DNA from: Marisediminitalea aggregata
GTDB lineage: Bacteria; Pseudomonadota; Gammaproteobacteria; Enterobacterales; Alteromonadaceae
Length of the DNA stretch: 64,000 nt
Assembly: GCF_900129565.1 (NCBI RefSeq)
Contig: NZ_FQWD01000001.1
Coordinates: forward strand, 496,001-560,000
Direction of reading: 5' to 3'
This document shows positions 45,013-54,321 of the stretch, piece after piece. The stretch's first letter is position 1. Every line of letters starts with the position of its first letter. The translations under genes were made by a program, and so were the position numbers. The notes below the pieces were generated by a model, which was given only the letters and a program-made list of their open reading frames with translations, was not told the origin of the DNA and did not search any database.

Positions 45013-47049
45013 ATGAATAACACACGTACTGCCCTTTTTAGCCTGATTGTCCTTTCTTCGCCTTCTGTTTTTGCGGATGGCCCCGACTTCGAGCGCATGG
45101 TGGTATATGGCCGTCAAAGTGATTTAATTGGTGATTCTATTTCCGCGTCAGAAGGCGTGATTGGCTATGGCGATATTGAAATCAGACCCATCGCCCGCGC
45201 CGGCGAAATCCTCGAATTTGTGCCAGGTATGGTAGTGACGCAACACAGTGGCTCAGGTAAAGCGAATCAATATTTCTTACGGGGGTTTAATTTAGACCAC
45301 GGTACCGATTTCAGCATTCTGGTAGACGGCATGCCGGTTAACATGCGCAGCCATGGGCATGGACAGGGCTACAGCGACCTGAATTTTATTACGCCGGAAT
45401 TTATCCAACGTATTGATTATCAGAAAGGGCCGTACCGGGCTATTCAGGGCGATTTTTCATTGGCTGGCAGTGCTAACTTCGCGCTAACCTCCAAATTCGA
45501 ACAACCGTTTGTAAAATTTGAACTGGGTGAATACGGCTATCAGCGCGCCGTGGCGGCCACCAATTTTAGCCAAGACAACAGCAACCTGGCTGTTGGCGCA
45601 GAGTGGCAGGGTTATGACGGTCCCTGGACGGATATCAACGAGGATATCAACAAAAAGAATCTGCTTGTTCGCTATCAGCACACTAATGACGACAGCCTGC
45701 TGCGCGTTACTTTCATGGGCTATGACAACAGCTGGAATTCTGCAGACCAAATTCCGGCTCGCGCAGTTGCATCCGGACTCATTGACGAATTTGGTTCGCT
45801 GGATAACGGCCTGGGCGGCGACTCGTCCCGCTACAGCCTGTCAATGAACTGGCAGAACAGCCAATGGGTGGTGAACGCCTACAGCATTAAAAGTCAGTTA
45901 AACCTGTTCTCAAACTTTACCTACCTACTGGACAACCCCGAACAGGGAGACCAGTTTGAACAACTCGACGAGCGCATTCTCAGCGGCGGCTCGGTCACCT
46001 ATATCCAGTCGACTAAAATCGGTAGTCTGCACGCACACCATATGGCCGGCGTTGAATACCGACAGGATGACATCAGTGATATTGGTCTGTTCAACACCGC
46101 AAATCGCGAACGACTTGGTACTGTGCGCCGGGACGATATTAACGAACAGTCTGTAGCTGCGTATTACGAACTCAACCTGGACATTACCGACAACCTGCCT
46201 GTGCATATCGGTGTGCGACACGACACGCTGTGGGCAGATGTAAACAGCGACCTCCCAGCCAACAGTGGCTCAGAACGGGATAGTCTGCTAAGTGTAAAAG
46301 GTGGCCTGAGCTACATTATTAACGATGCCTGGCAGGTCTATGCCAATGCCGGACAGTCCTTTCATTCCAATGACGTCCGGGGCGCTGTGATCAGTGTCGA
46401 CCCGGTCACCCTGGAGCCGGCCACGCCGGTTGATTTACTGGTTCGCGGCGTGGGCAGTGAAGTCGGTATCCGGGTAGCCAAATACCGTTACTACAATGCG
46501 TCTTTCGCCGTTTGGCAGTTGCGTAACGATTCCGAGCTGGTCTTTGTAGGCGATGCGGGAAATACCGAGGCAAGTCGGGCGTCAAAACGGTGGGGCGCGG
46601 AATTCTCTGGTTACTACTGGTTTAACAGCAATCTGACTGCCGATGTTGAACTTGCCTGGACGCAAGGCCGGTTCACTCAGGACGAAGAGGGAGAAGGCAA
46701 CTACATCGACGGTAGCGTGCCGTTCGTTGCCAGCCTGGGCCTGAACTGGCAGGCTACAGACACCATCAGAACCGGTCTCCGTGTGCGTCATTTCGGAAAG
46801 CGTACATTAGACAGCACGAAATCCCGCCAATCAGACACGTTCACGGTCGTAAACGCTAATCTGGCCTACGAACTGGACAACTGGAAGGCTGAACTCACCT
46901 TATTAAACCTGTTCGACAGCCGCGATCACGACATTGATTACTGGTACGCCAGTCGTTTATCTGGCGAACCTGAGGATGGCGTTGAAGACAACCATTACCA
47001 CCCCATTGAACCCCGTGCCGTTCGCGCCGGGATCACTTACCGGTTTTAA
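45013..47049 (+). CDS. TonB-dependent receptor of unknown substrate
   Basis: I prefer the ATG at 45013 (678 residues) because it places the signal peptide (RTALFSLIVLSSPSVFA) at the N terminus; an ATG at 45001 is also possible. The plug is distinctive: YGDIEIRPIARAGEILEFVPG, RGFNLDHGTDFSILVDGMPVNM and RSHGHGQGYSDLNF. The barrel ends GITYRF. This is a recurrent receptor group with a short, His-rich loop in the plug that I cannot tie to a siderophore or sugar; the histidines would suit a metal such as zinc or copper. No Fur site was found upstream. Confidence 0.82.
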   Translation: MNNTRTALFSLIVLSSPSVFADGPDFERMVVYGRQSDLIGDSISASEGVIGYGDIEIRPIARAGEILEFVPGMVVTQHSGSGKANQYFLRGFNLDHGTDFSILVDGMPVNMRSHGHGQGYSDLNFITPEFIQRIDYQKGPYRAIQGDFSLAGSANFALTSKFEQPFVKFELGEYGYQRAVAATNFSQDNSNLAVGAEWQGYDGPWTDINEDINKKNLLVRYQHTNDDSLLRVTFMGYDNSWNSADQIPARAVASGLIDEFGSLDNGLGGDSSRYSLSMNWQNSQWVVNAYSIKSQLNLFSNFTYLLDNPEQGDQFEQLDERILSGGSVTYIQSTKIGSLHAHHMAGVEYRQDDISDIGLFNTANRERLGTVRRDDINEQSVAAYYELNLDITDNLPVHIGVRHDTLWADVNSDLPANSGSERDSLLSVKGGLSYIINDAWQVYANAGQSFHSNDVRGAVISVDPVTLEPATPVDLLVRGVGSEVGIRVAKYRYYNASFAVWQLRNDSELVFVGDAGNTEASRASKRWGAEFSGYYWFNSNLTADVELAWTQGRFTQDEEGEGNYIDGSVPFVASLGLNWQATDTIRTGLRVRHFGKRTLDSTKSRQSDTFTVVNANLAYELDNWKAELTLLNLFDSRDHDIDYWYASRLSGEPEDGVEDNHYHPIEPRAVRAGITYRF

Positions 47050-47729
47050 TGCAGCTAAAAATGTCGCTAGCCATACTGGCTAGCGACACAGCGACATAAA
47101 AACACTGGAGGTTGTGGGTCGTTCTTGCTGCCAGTTATTTCTCTTTATATCGCTGAAAACAACACATCAATGCCAACAAGCAACCCGACACCAATGAGAA
47201 AACAATATAAATTTGGATCTGTAAGTAAGCCTTTCACACGGAATTCGCTAGCGTGCTTAGTAAACACGGGTTTATGTGTAACCATGCTCTTCTCCATGAC
47301 CTGTCAATGTTAACAATCTGTTACAATTCGATACTAGCCACGCTGAAATAGCACGCCAATTAGTCAATAGTTTAAATAGTCCATTGCGAGCCAACCAAAG
47401 AGAAAACGCTAGTTACCGCGCTAAATAACTGACATATCGCCTAAAACTATTAAAGTCGGAGAAAAGAAGAAGCCCTATTGCCGAAGTAACCTGTGAAAAA
47501 GAAAGTGATTTTGACTTAGCATATTCTGCTGCTGCCGACCCAGCGTCGCAATTTTCCGCTGCCAGAGTGCGTTTTTTCGACGCATTTACAGTGTGCCGAC
47601 TCACTTATACTGATTGTGGAAGGAATATCCAGCATCAATACACCATAAGTGTGGCAACAAAATAAATAACACCAGCCACCGGATAGCCCCTTTTGCCGTT
47701 GATTTGAGAACAATTGGAGATAGCACAAG
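47050..47729. other. Non-coding stretch between two TonB receptor genes
   Basis: These 680 bases contain no credible gene. A hairpin, GTCGCTAGCC-ATACT-GGCTAGCGAC (47063-47087), starts 14 bases after the receptor stop and may end its transcript; its T-rich flank lies on the minus strand. The remainder is AT-rich and presumably carries the promoter of the receptor at 47730. I found no Fur box. Confidence 0.5.
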
Positions 47730-49856
47730 ATGAAGAACCGTATTTTTATGAAAACTGCGCTAACGGCGGCAGTTTCTGTTGCGTTGGCAAACAGTGCCAG
47801 CGCAATTGCTCAGGAAACTCCGGAAGAGATGGAACAAATTGAGGTGGTGAAACAGCGCCAGCCTTACCGTGGTGATGTGCCTTTAAAGTCACTGCCGCAA
47901 AATATTGATGTGGTAAGCGCCGAATTATTAAAAGATGTCGGCGTGAATGACTTTCAGAATGCGCTGGACTTTGCCAGCGGCGTCGCTCGCCAGAACAGCT
48001 TCGGCGGCCTGTGGGACAGCTTTGCGATTCGCGGTTTCGCCGGCGATGAAAACCTGCCGTCAGGTTATGTAGTCAACGGCTTTAGTGCAGGACGTGGATT
48101 CAGTGGTCGTCGCGACACATCGAACGTTCAGGCCATTGAAGTCTTAAAAGGCCCGGGCTCTGCACTTTACGGCCGCAGTGAGCCAGGCGGTACTATCAAC
48201 ATCATTACCAAAAAGCCGCAATTTACCGAAGAAGGGTATATTCAGGCAACTGCGGGCACCTACAGCCTTTACCGCCTTGAAGGTGATTACACCAATGCAA
48301 TCAACGACGATTTAGCCTTCCGCGTGAATGGCGCATACGAAGATGCAGGTAGCTTCCGCAATACTGTGGAAAGCAATAAGCTAGCGTTTACCCCTTCACT
48401 TACTTATCAAATTACCGACGACACTTCTCTGACCTATGAGCTGGAAGTGCTTGATCAGGAAGCCCCCTTTGACCGTGGTATCGTAGTGGTAGACTATCAA
48501 TTTGGGACCGTGCCAATCGATACTTTTTATGGTGAGCCTAACGATGGCCCCATGAGTATCGAAGCTTTGGGCCACCAGCTTACTTTACAACACGGTCTGA
48601 ACAGTGACTGGAGCGTCATGGTAGGCCTGAGCTACCGCGAGTCGTCATTCGAAGGTTACTCGAGTGAAGTTGAGCTATCTGGCGGTCGTCAGTTACTTTA
48701 CACCGACGGTGAAACGGTCTCGCGTCAGCGCCGTTATCGCGACTACGATGCCGAGGATTTATCGGGTCGTATTGAACTGAGCGGTACCGTTGAAACCGGC
48801 GACATTGTTCACCACATTCTGATTGGTGCTGACGCCTACGACTACCAACTTGATCAAATTCAACAGCGCTGGAGAACCGCTTGGGGTGCAGGGGATACCA
48901 CTTATTCGGTTTCTCTGATTAACCCGGAATACGGTCAGGCTCAGCCAGAGACCGGGGCTTTGTGGGACCGCCGTGAAGACCAGTCTACTGTAGGTCTGTA
49001 TGTGCAGGACCAGATTGACATAACTGACTCGTTAAAGGTCCTGGCCGGTTTCCGTTTCGACGACTATTCACGTGATTTCTACAATTACCTGGCGGATTCT
49101 GAATCCAGTCAGTCTCAGACTGCGACAAGCCCACGCATCGGCCTGGTCTACGAGCCTTCTAACCTTTACACCCTGTATTTGAGTTATTCTGAAGGCTTCC
49201 GCCCGAACTCCGGCACCGATGCCGATGGCGAGGCGTTTGACCCGGAAGAAAGTAAGTCCTACGAAGCCGGTGTGAAATTCGCAAACAGTGACGAAAGCCT
49301 GACCGGTACGGTTGCTATATTCCGTGCTGAAAAGTCTAACGTACTGAGCGCGGACCCGGTTAACTCTGGCTACTCTGCTGCCTTGGGTGAAGCGGAAAGT
49401 CAGGGTATCGAAGTCGACCTGAATGCTGTGATTGCCGACGACACGACAGTCACCGTCGCCTATGCGTATGTAGATGCAGAAACGTCAAACGACATTGTTA
49501 ACTTTGACTGGGGCGTTAATATCCCAGCGGGAAGCCGTTTGATTAACATTCCGGAACACAAGCTGAATGTCACCGCCATGCACTTCATGGACATTGCAGG
49601 TAAAGAATCAAAAGTGGGCGCCAGTGTAACCTATGTTGGCGATCGTCTGGGTGAAACCATTGACCCAGATTACATCCTTCCCAGCTACACCACCGTTCGC
49701 TTATTTGGCTCGGTAAACCTGTCTGACAATGTTGTTATCAATGCCGACATCGACAACCTGTTCGACAAGGAATACTACGCCAGCTCCTACTCTGCGCTGT
49801 GGACCATGCCAGGTACACCCCGTACTGCTAAGATCAGCGTAAAATACGCGTTCTAA
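47730..49856 (+). CDS. TonB-dependent siderophore receptor
   Basis: A 708-residue outer-membrane receptor with signal peptide (ALTAAVSVALANSASA) and a plausible TonB box near MEQIEVVKQR. The plug has LKSLPQNIDVVSAELLKDVG, DSFAIRGFAGDENLPSGYVVNG and IEVLKGPGSALYGRSEPGGTINIITKKP, the pattern of the TonB-siderophore receptor group (ferrichrome/hydroxamate-like). The barrel ends ISVKYAF. An Lrp-type regulator gene lies 130 bases downstream. The ligand is not determinable. Confidence 0.86.
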   Translation: MKNRIFMKTALTAAVSVALANSASAIAQETPEEMEQIEVVKQRQPYRGDVPLKSLPQNIDVVSAELLKDVGVNDFQNALDFASGVARQNSFGGLWDSFAIRGFAGDENLPSGYVVNGFSAGRGFSGRRDTSNVQAIEVLKGPGSALYGRSEPGGTINIITKKPQFTEEGYIQATAGTYSLYRLEGDYTNAINDDLAFRVNGAYEDAGSFRNTVESNKLAFTPSLTYQITDDTSLTYELEVLDQEAPFDRGIVVVDYQFGTVPIDTFYGEPNDGPMSIEALGHQLTLQHGLNSDWSVMVGLSYRESSFEGYSSEVELSGGRQLLYTDGETVSRQRRYRDYDAEDLSGRIELSGTVETGDIVHHILIGADAYDYQLDQIQQRWRTAWGAGDTTYSVSLINPEYGQAQPETGALWDRREDQSTVGLYVQDQIDITDSLKVLAGFRFDDYSRDFYNYLADSESSQSQTATSPRIGLVYEPSNLYTLYLSYSEGFRPNSGTDADGEAFDPEESKSYEAGVKFANSDESLTGTVAIFRAEKSNVLSADPVNSGYSAALGEAESQGIEVDLNAVIADDTTVTVAYAYVDAETSNDIVNFDWGVNIPAGSRLINIPEHKLNVTAMHFMDIAGKESKVGASVTYVGDRLGETIDPDYILPSYTTVRLFGSVNLSDNVVINADIDNLFDKEYYASSYSALWTMPGTPRTAKISVKYAF

Positions 49857-49863
49857 TTGGATT

Positions 49864-49890
49864 GCCGGGCCATCGCGCCCGGCCTGTTTT
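49864..49890 (+). terminator. Rho-independent terminator after the receptor gene
   Basis: GCCGGGC (49864-49870) and GCCCGGC (49877-49883) form a perfect 7-bp stem with a 6-base loop, followed by CTGTTTTCTT. It begins 7 bases after the receptor stop. Confidence 0.72.
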
Positions 49891-49986
49891 CTTAGCTCTT
49901 GAATTAGCAGCTCTGAATAAGCCGCTCTGAACAAACAGTTGCGCTGGTTTAGCCATTAGCGATACTGTGTCGGAATCAAGCAGTAC

Positions 49987-50493
49987 ATGAGGAACACCAT
50001 TGTGGCAGGTATTAAATTAGACAGAATCGACATAAACATTCTGGCCGAACTGCAAAAAAACGGGCGCATCACTAACACTGATCTCGCCGATGCCGTTGCA
50101 TTATCTCCCAGCCCTTGCCTGGCGAGGGTAAAGCGACTGGAAAAAGCCGGTTACATTACCAGCTACAACGCGAAAATTGCGTTGGAAAAACTGGGTGAAA
50201 CCGCAACCGTATTTACTGAGGTCACGTTAAGCGACCACCACATGGAAGACTTTGCGAAATTTGAGCGTAACATTCGTACCATTGACGAAGTCATTGAATG
50301 CCACCTGATCAGTGGCGGCTACGACTACCTGCTCAAATTTGTAACCCGCGGTATTACCCACTACCAGACCCTCATGGAAGAAATTCTGGAAAAAGATTTC
50401 GGTATTTCAAAATACTTCAGCTACATCGTGCTGAAATCACCGATTGAGAAACTGCACTATCCACTGACCACGCTGTTTAAGCCGGATAAATAA
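49987..50493 (+). CDS. Lrp/AsnC-family transcriptional regulator
   Basis: A 168-residue regulator. The N-terminal helix-turn-helix is DRIDINILAELQKNGRITNTDLADAVALSPSPCLARVKRLEKAGYI in pattern, followed by an alpha/beta RAM domain (residues about 75-155) for amino-acid binding and oligomerisation. It is close to the Bkd/Lrp-like branch. The next gene starts two bases after its stop, so it is co-transcribed with the hydroxyacid dehydrogenase and may regulate it. Confidence 0.88.
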   Translation: MRNTIVAGIKLDRIDINILAELQKNGRITNTDLADAVALSPSPCLARVKRLEKAGYITSYNAKIALEKLGETATVFTEVTLSDHHMEDFAKFERNIRTIDEVIECHLISGGYDYLLKFVTRGITHYQTLMEEILEKDFGISKYFSYIVLKSPIEKLHYPLTTLFKPDK

Positions 50494-50495
50494 AC

Positions 50496-51428
50496 ATGCC
50501 GTTTACCCTGTTATACAAAGGCCCCCAGGCACGCGGCGAAAGCTGGCAACGCGCAGTCGCCAGCGCTTTACCCGATGCAACCTGGTGTACCTGGCCTGAC
50601 ATTCCCGCGCCGGAGAACGTCGACGCCATTATTGCCTGGACACTGCCAGACAATGCGCTGGAGACCTATCCCAATGTGAAGGCCATTTTCTCGGTCGGAG
50701 CCGGGGTTGACCAATTACAACCCGACAAGATCCCTGACTCGATTAAGCTGGTACGGCTTATCGACCCGTCGCTTACTCAGCAAATGCAAACCTATGTGCT
50801 GTCATCGGTGATGATGATCCACCGCGATCACTTTTTGTATCAGGCCCAAAAGGCGCAAAAAACCTGGCAACAACACAAGGTAGCTTTACCCCATGAGTGC
50901 ACAATCAGTATTCTGGGCTTAGGCGAATTGGGTAAAGCAGTCGCCAGTCAGCTTAGCGCTCTGGGTTTCAACGTGAATGGCTGGAGCCGCAGCGCCAAAC
51001 AACTCGACGGCATATCCACATTTCATGGTCAGCAAGGCTTGCAAGATATGCTAGCACTCACTGACATTCTGGTTAGTCTGTTACCGCTGACCGACGAAAC
51101 GAAAGGCATGATCAATGCTGATACACTGGCACAGCTGCCGCAGGGTGCATCGGTAATCAATGCGGGACGCGGCGAGCAAATTGTAGACGAAGACCTACTC
51201 GCAGCACTCGACAGTGGCCATATTCAGTATGCGATTCTGGACGTGTTTAAAGACGAGCCTTTGTCTGAGTCTCATCCTTACTGGACGCATCCCAGAGTGC
51301 ATATCACGCCTCATATCGCGTCCATTACTCGAAACGACACAGCCGGAGATCGCCTGGCAGAAAACCTGTTACGCTGGCATCAGGGTGAGCCAATGATGGG
51401 TGAGGTAGATAAACAGCGCGGGTATTAA
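50496..51428 (+). CDS. ghrA: D-2-hydroxyacid dehydrogenase, glyoxylate/hydroxypyruvate reductase A-like
   Basis: A 310-residue NAD(P)-dependent reductase. The Rossmann motif is ILGLGELGKAVASQL with WSRSAKQ after it, suiting NADPH. The catalytic Arg lies in NAGRGEQIVDEDLL, Glu in LDVFKDEPL and His in ITPHIASITR. This is the GhrA layout (short, with VGAGVDQL). It reduces glyoxylate or hydroxypyruvate, or a related 2-oxoacid. The Lrp-type gene two bases upstream suggests amino-acid-linked control. Confidence 0.85.
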   Translation: MPFTLLYKGPQARGESWQRAVASALPDATWCTWPDIPAPENVDAIIAWTLPDNALETYPNVKAIFSVGAGVDQLQPDKIPDSIKLVRLIDPSLTQQMQTYVLSSVMMIHRDHFLYQAQKAQKTWQQHKVALPHECTISILGLGELGKAVASQLSALGFNVNGWSRSAKQLDGISTFHGQQGLQDMLALTDILVSLLPLTDETKGMINADTLAQLPQGASVINAGRGEQIVDEDLLAALDSGHIQYAILDVFKDEPLSESHPYWTHPRVHITPHIASITRNDTAGDRLAENLLRWHQGEPMMGEVDKQRGY

Positions 51429-51558
51429 TCCATACCGCGCAGCCATTCACAGCAGTACAAATTTCGTTCAATTTAGTATATTATCCGACCACAAAGACTG
51501 AACGAGCACGTAATCAGCTCAAATAGGAATGTCAGTCTGCTTATTAAGGATAATAACA

Positions 51559-52833
51559 ATGAAATACCTGCTTTTATGTTGCCTGTTGTGCCTTTCAACT
51601 GCCTCATTCGCTGCCCAGGACAGTGATTTAATTCGTGCAAAAGCCCTGGTAAAACAAGTCGAGAACGGCTTGAAGCACATCAAACGCAACGATGTGAATA
51701 CCATCAACAAGCTCACCGATAAACTGAAAAACGCCAAAGACTTACTCACCAGTACCGGTTCAAAAGACGACCCGGCTTTTGCTGAAACAGTGGAAAAATG
51801 GAAAGGCGCAAGAACCACCTTACTGGCCACTTTTGAGGAGTGGAAGCAACCAGAAGCGCAAGCGCAAAAACCATCTGGTTTGTCTGGTCAGGCACTCTAT
51901 AACTCGCTGATCGCGAAATATCAGAAAAACAACCGTCCAGTGCTGGGTGACAACCCCACCCCAGCGCAAGCGGAAACCTGGGCGACGGCAATGCTGTCAT
52001 TGATTAAAGAACAGCGAATGGCCGACCAGCAAACCGTGAACCAGGCTTATAGCGAAGGACGACTAAGCAAAGCCGAATACGATCGGTTTGATCACTGGGT
52101 CAACACCATGTGGTTTAATCAAATCATCAAGCAATTTCAGCAGGCCTATGCTCAGGCTGAAGGCCGAATCGCCACCGCAACAGCCACGGCGATGCAAGTA
52201 CTGTATGTGCAGCCCAACGATATGACCGGTGTGGTGAATATTACCAATAAAACCCATCAGGATGCCGGACAAGTGCTGGCGATGGGGCTGCAAAGTGTCG
52301 AAGTTGCCGCCACGTTTGACCGTATTAGCCAAATAGACAATAGCGCTACTCGCACTCAACAACGCGAACAGTTTACCAATGCCATTGCTCACTATGATGC
52401 CTTACTTGCCAAATTGCCCGAGCATCAAAATGCGCTGTCTAAAATACCTAAGAAGGATAAAAAGCTGAACCCAGAGAGCCTGCACATGTTTGTGAATGGC
52501 AATAAGTTTTGCGAGATCACCAAAAAAGGCGAAGTCTGGTTTGGCGGTACCTCTGGCGGCTGGGTCGAGGACGATGGCGACATTTATCTGAAGTCGGACT
52601 TTATTGGTTCTTTTGAGGAAGACGGTCAGGTGTGGAGTTACGGCAAAACCCTGGGCTCCCTCGAGGAAAACGGCGATGTATGGGTGAGAGGTCGCAAAGT
52701 CGCCACCTTCAAAACCAATGGCGATATTATTATGGGCGGCTCAGACTCCGGCCGCCTTGAAGGCAACGGCGACTGGCGCAAGGCTGCCGTCGTATACTTT
52801 TTTGGTATCTACGACGGCGTACAAAAGTATTAG
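51559..52833 (+). CDS. Secreted protein with six 16-residue C-terminal repeats, unknown
   Basis: ATG 51559 (AAGGA 8 bases upstream) gives 424 residues with a signal peptide (LLLCCLLCLSTASFAAQ). Residues about 20-310 are helical, Lys/Glu/Gln-rich and partly coiled coil. From about residue 316 to 406 there are six tandem units of 16 residues with the pattern G-x-hydrophobic-E-x-D/N-G-D-V-W, for example GSFEEDGQVWSYGKTL and GSLEENGDVWVRGRKV. Such a repeat should form a small beta-solenoid or beta-propeller-like stack. I do not recognise the family. It converges on the halogenase-like gene with 12 bases between them. Confidence 0.68.
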   Translation: MKYLLLCCLLCLSTASFAAQDSDLIRAKALVKQVENGLKHIKRNDVNTINKLTDKLKNAKDLLTSTGSKDDPAFAETVEKWKGARTTLLATFEEWKQPEAQAQKPSGLSGQALYNSLIAKYQKNNRPVLGDNPTPAQAETWATAMLSLIKEQRMADQQTVNQAYSEGRLSKAEYDRFDHWVNTMWFNQIIKQFQQAYAQAEGRIATATATAMQVLYVQPNDMTGVVNITNKTHQDAGQVLAMGLQSVEVAATFDRISQIDNSATRTQQREQFTNAIAHYDALLAKLPEHQNALSKIPKKDKKLNPESLHMFVNGNKFCEITKKGEVWFGGTSGGWVEDDGDIYLKSDFIGSFEEDGQVWSYGKTLGSLEENGDVWVRGRKVATFKTNGDIIMGGSDSGRLEGNGDWRKAAVVYFFGIYDGVQKY

Positions 52834-52845
52834 GTCAGATCATAT

Positions 52846-54321
52846 TTAGCGGCAATAGCTATTCAGGTACTGCTGATGTAACGGCAAACGCGCGACTGTC
52901 TGGTGAATGTTATGCTTTATATGACCCAGAAAGTCCGCCAGTTCCCGCTCCGTCATGGTATCTGCAATAGGATGGTAACCTTTGGGCACCATCCCTTGCC
53001 CAATCATCACCTGCTGCCAGGAGTCGTCAAACAGTTCATTGTTTTCCCGGTGAATTTGCCCGGTCTTTTCGAATAGGGCCAGGCGCTGAGCCAGAGAATC
53101 AGGCACGTCCATTTGCTTGCAGTGCTGCCAGAACGGGCTATCCGTTCGCTCGGTCACTTTGTAATGTAAAATAATAAAATCGCGAATGCGCTCCATTTCA
53201 AACACGGTTTGCTTGTTGTACTCGTCTACTACTGCCTGCTCAATACCCTCATGAGGGAACATGCGCAGCAATCTCACTATGCCCTGCTGGATTAAGTGAA
53301 TACTGGTGGACTCCAGCGGCTCAATAAAGCCACTGGATAAGCCAATGGCCACACAGTTTCGATTCCATTGTTTTAGTCGGCGACCCGGCCTGAATTTAAT
53401 CACCCTTGGGCTGTTTAGCGGGTTACCGTTAATGTTTTGCTGCAGTATTTCCGTTGCTCGCTCGTCTGACAGGTAGTTGCTGCAATACACCAGTCCATTT
53501 CCCACTCTGCTCTGCAGCGGAATACGCCATTGCCAGCCCGCCTCCCTGGCAATGCATCGCGTATAAGGCAACGGCGCTTCGACACTTTCTGTTTGCATCG
53601 CCACTGCGCTGTCACATAACAACCACTGCGACCAGTCTTCGTAACCGGTATGCAGTGCCTTTTCAATCAACAATCCCCGAAAACCGGTGCAGTCGATGAA
53701 CAGATCGCCAGAAAGTGTCTGGCCATTATCTAGCGTCAGGCTTTCAATAAAGCCATCCTGCTCGCGCACGTTTACCCGCTCAATGGTTGCGTCAATACGC
53801 GTTACGCCAGCCTGCCCTGCTAACTCCCGCAGAAACCCAGCATATCGCGTAGCATCAATATGAAACGCATAATTGAGGCCATTACCTGGCAAATGGGCAA
53901 ACTTCTCCGCTTCGGCAGCTACACGTTCCAGGCAGTACTGGCCAAAGTCTTCACTTAACCCAAGGTCCAGCCCACGGCGCCAGAAGTGCTGAAATCCCGC
54001 CGCCCAACAATCTTTACCGGTCGCGCCAAACGCGTGCAAATAGGCGTGGTTCAGCGAACGCCAGTTTTCAAAGTTAATCCCCAGTTTAAACGTGGCATTA
54101 GTGGCTGCCATAAAGGCTTGTTCATCAATCTTCAGCAACTTGTGAAAGAACAGCAAAGTCGGAATTGTAGCTTCTCCTACTCCCACCGTGCCGATGTCGC
54201 TGCTCTCCACCAAAGTCACTTCAACCCGGCCGTGCAAAAGCCTGGAAATCGCAGCGGCAGCCATCCAACCAGCGGTGCCGCCACCCGCTATTACGACGCG
54301 TTGTTGATCTGGCTGATTCAT
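52846..54321 (-). CDS. Flavin-dependent tryptophan halogenase family protein (1)
   Basis: A 491-residue cytosolic flavoprotein. The FAD motif GGGTAGW lies at 13-19. The halogenase lysine is Lys79 in ATFKLGINF, the same number as in PrnA. WQWRIP at 263-268 matches the WxWxIP signature, and GFIEPLESTSIHLIQ carries the conserved Glu. All catalytic landmarks of flavin-dependent halogenases are present. The gene overlaps the second homologue by 4 bases. Family members in this genomic setting (beside glycan TonB receptors, SapC and cupin-8) have no proven substrate, so the product should not be read as a tryptophan chlorinase. Confidence 0.85.
   Translation of the reverse strand: MNQPDQQRVVIAGGGTAGWMAAAAISRLLHGRVEVTLVESSDIGTVGVGEATIPTLLFFHKLLKIDEQAFMAATNATFKLGINFENWRSLNHAYLHAFGATGKDCWAAGFQHFWRRGLDLGLSEDFGQYCLERVAAEAEKFAHLPGNGLNYAFHIDATRYAGFLRELAGQAGVTRIDATIERVNVREQDGFIESLTLDNGQTLSGDLFIDCTGFRGLLIEKALHTGYEDWSQWLLCDSAVAMQTESVEAPLPYTRCIAREAGWQWRIPLQSRVGNGLVYCSNYLSDERATEILQQNINGNPLNSPRVIKFRPGRRLKQWNRNCVAIGLSSGFIEPLESTSIHLIQQGIVRLLRMFPHEGIEQAVVDEYNKQTVFEMERIRDFIILHYKVTERTDSPFWQHCKQMDVPDSLAQRLALFEKTGQIHRENNELFDDSWQQVMIGQGMVPKGYHPIADTMTERELADFLGHIKHNIHQTVARLPLHQQYLNSYCR

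Noticed and set aside
47125..47728. Short frames on both strands in the gap between TonB receptor genes
   Set aside because: No ribosome sites, signal peptides or domain features, and the composition is AT-rich and non-coding in character.
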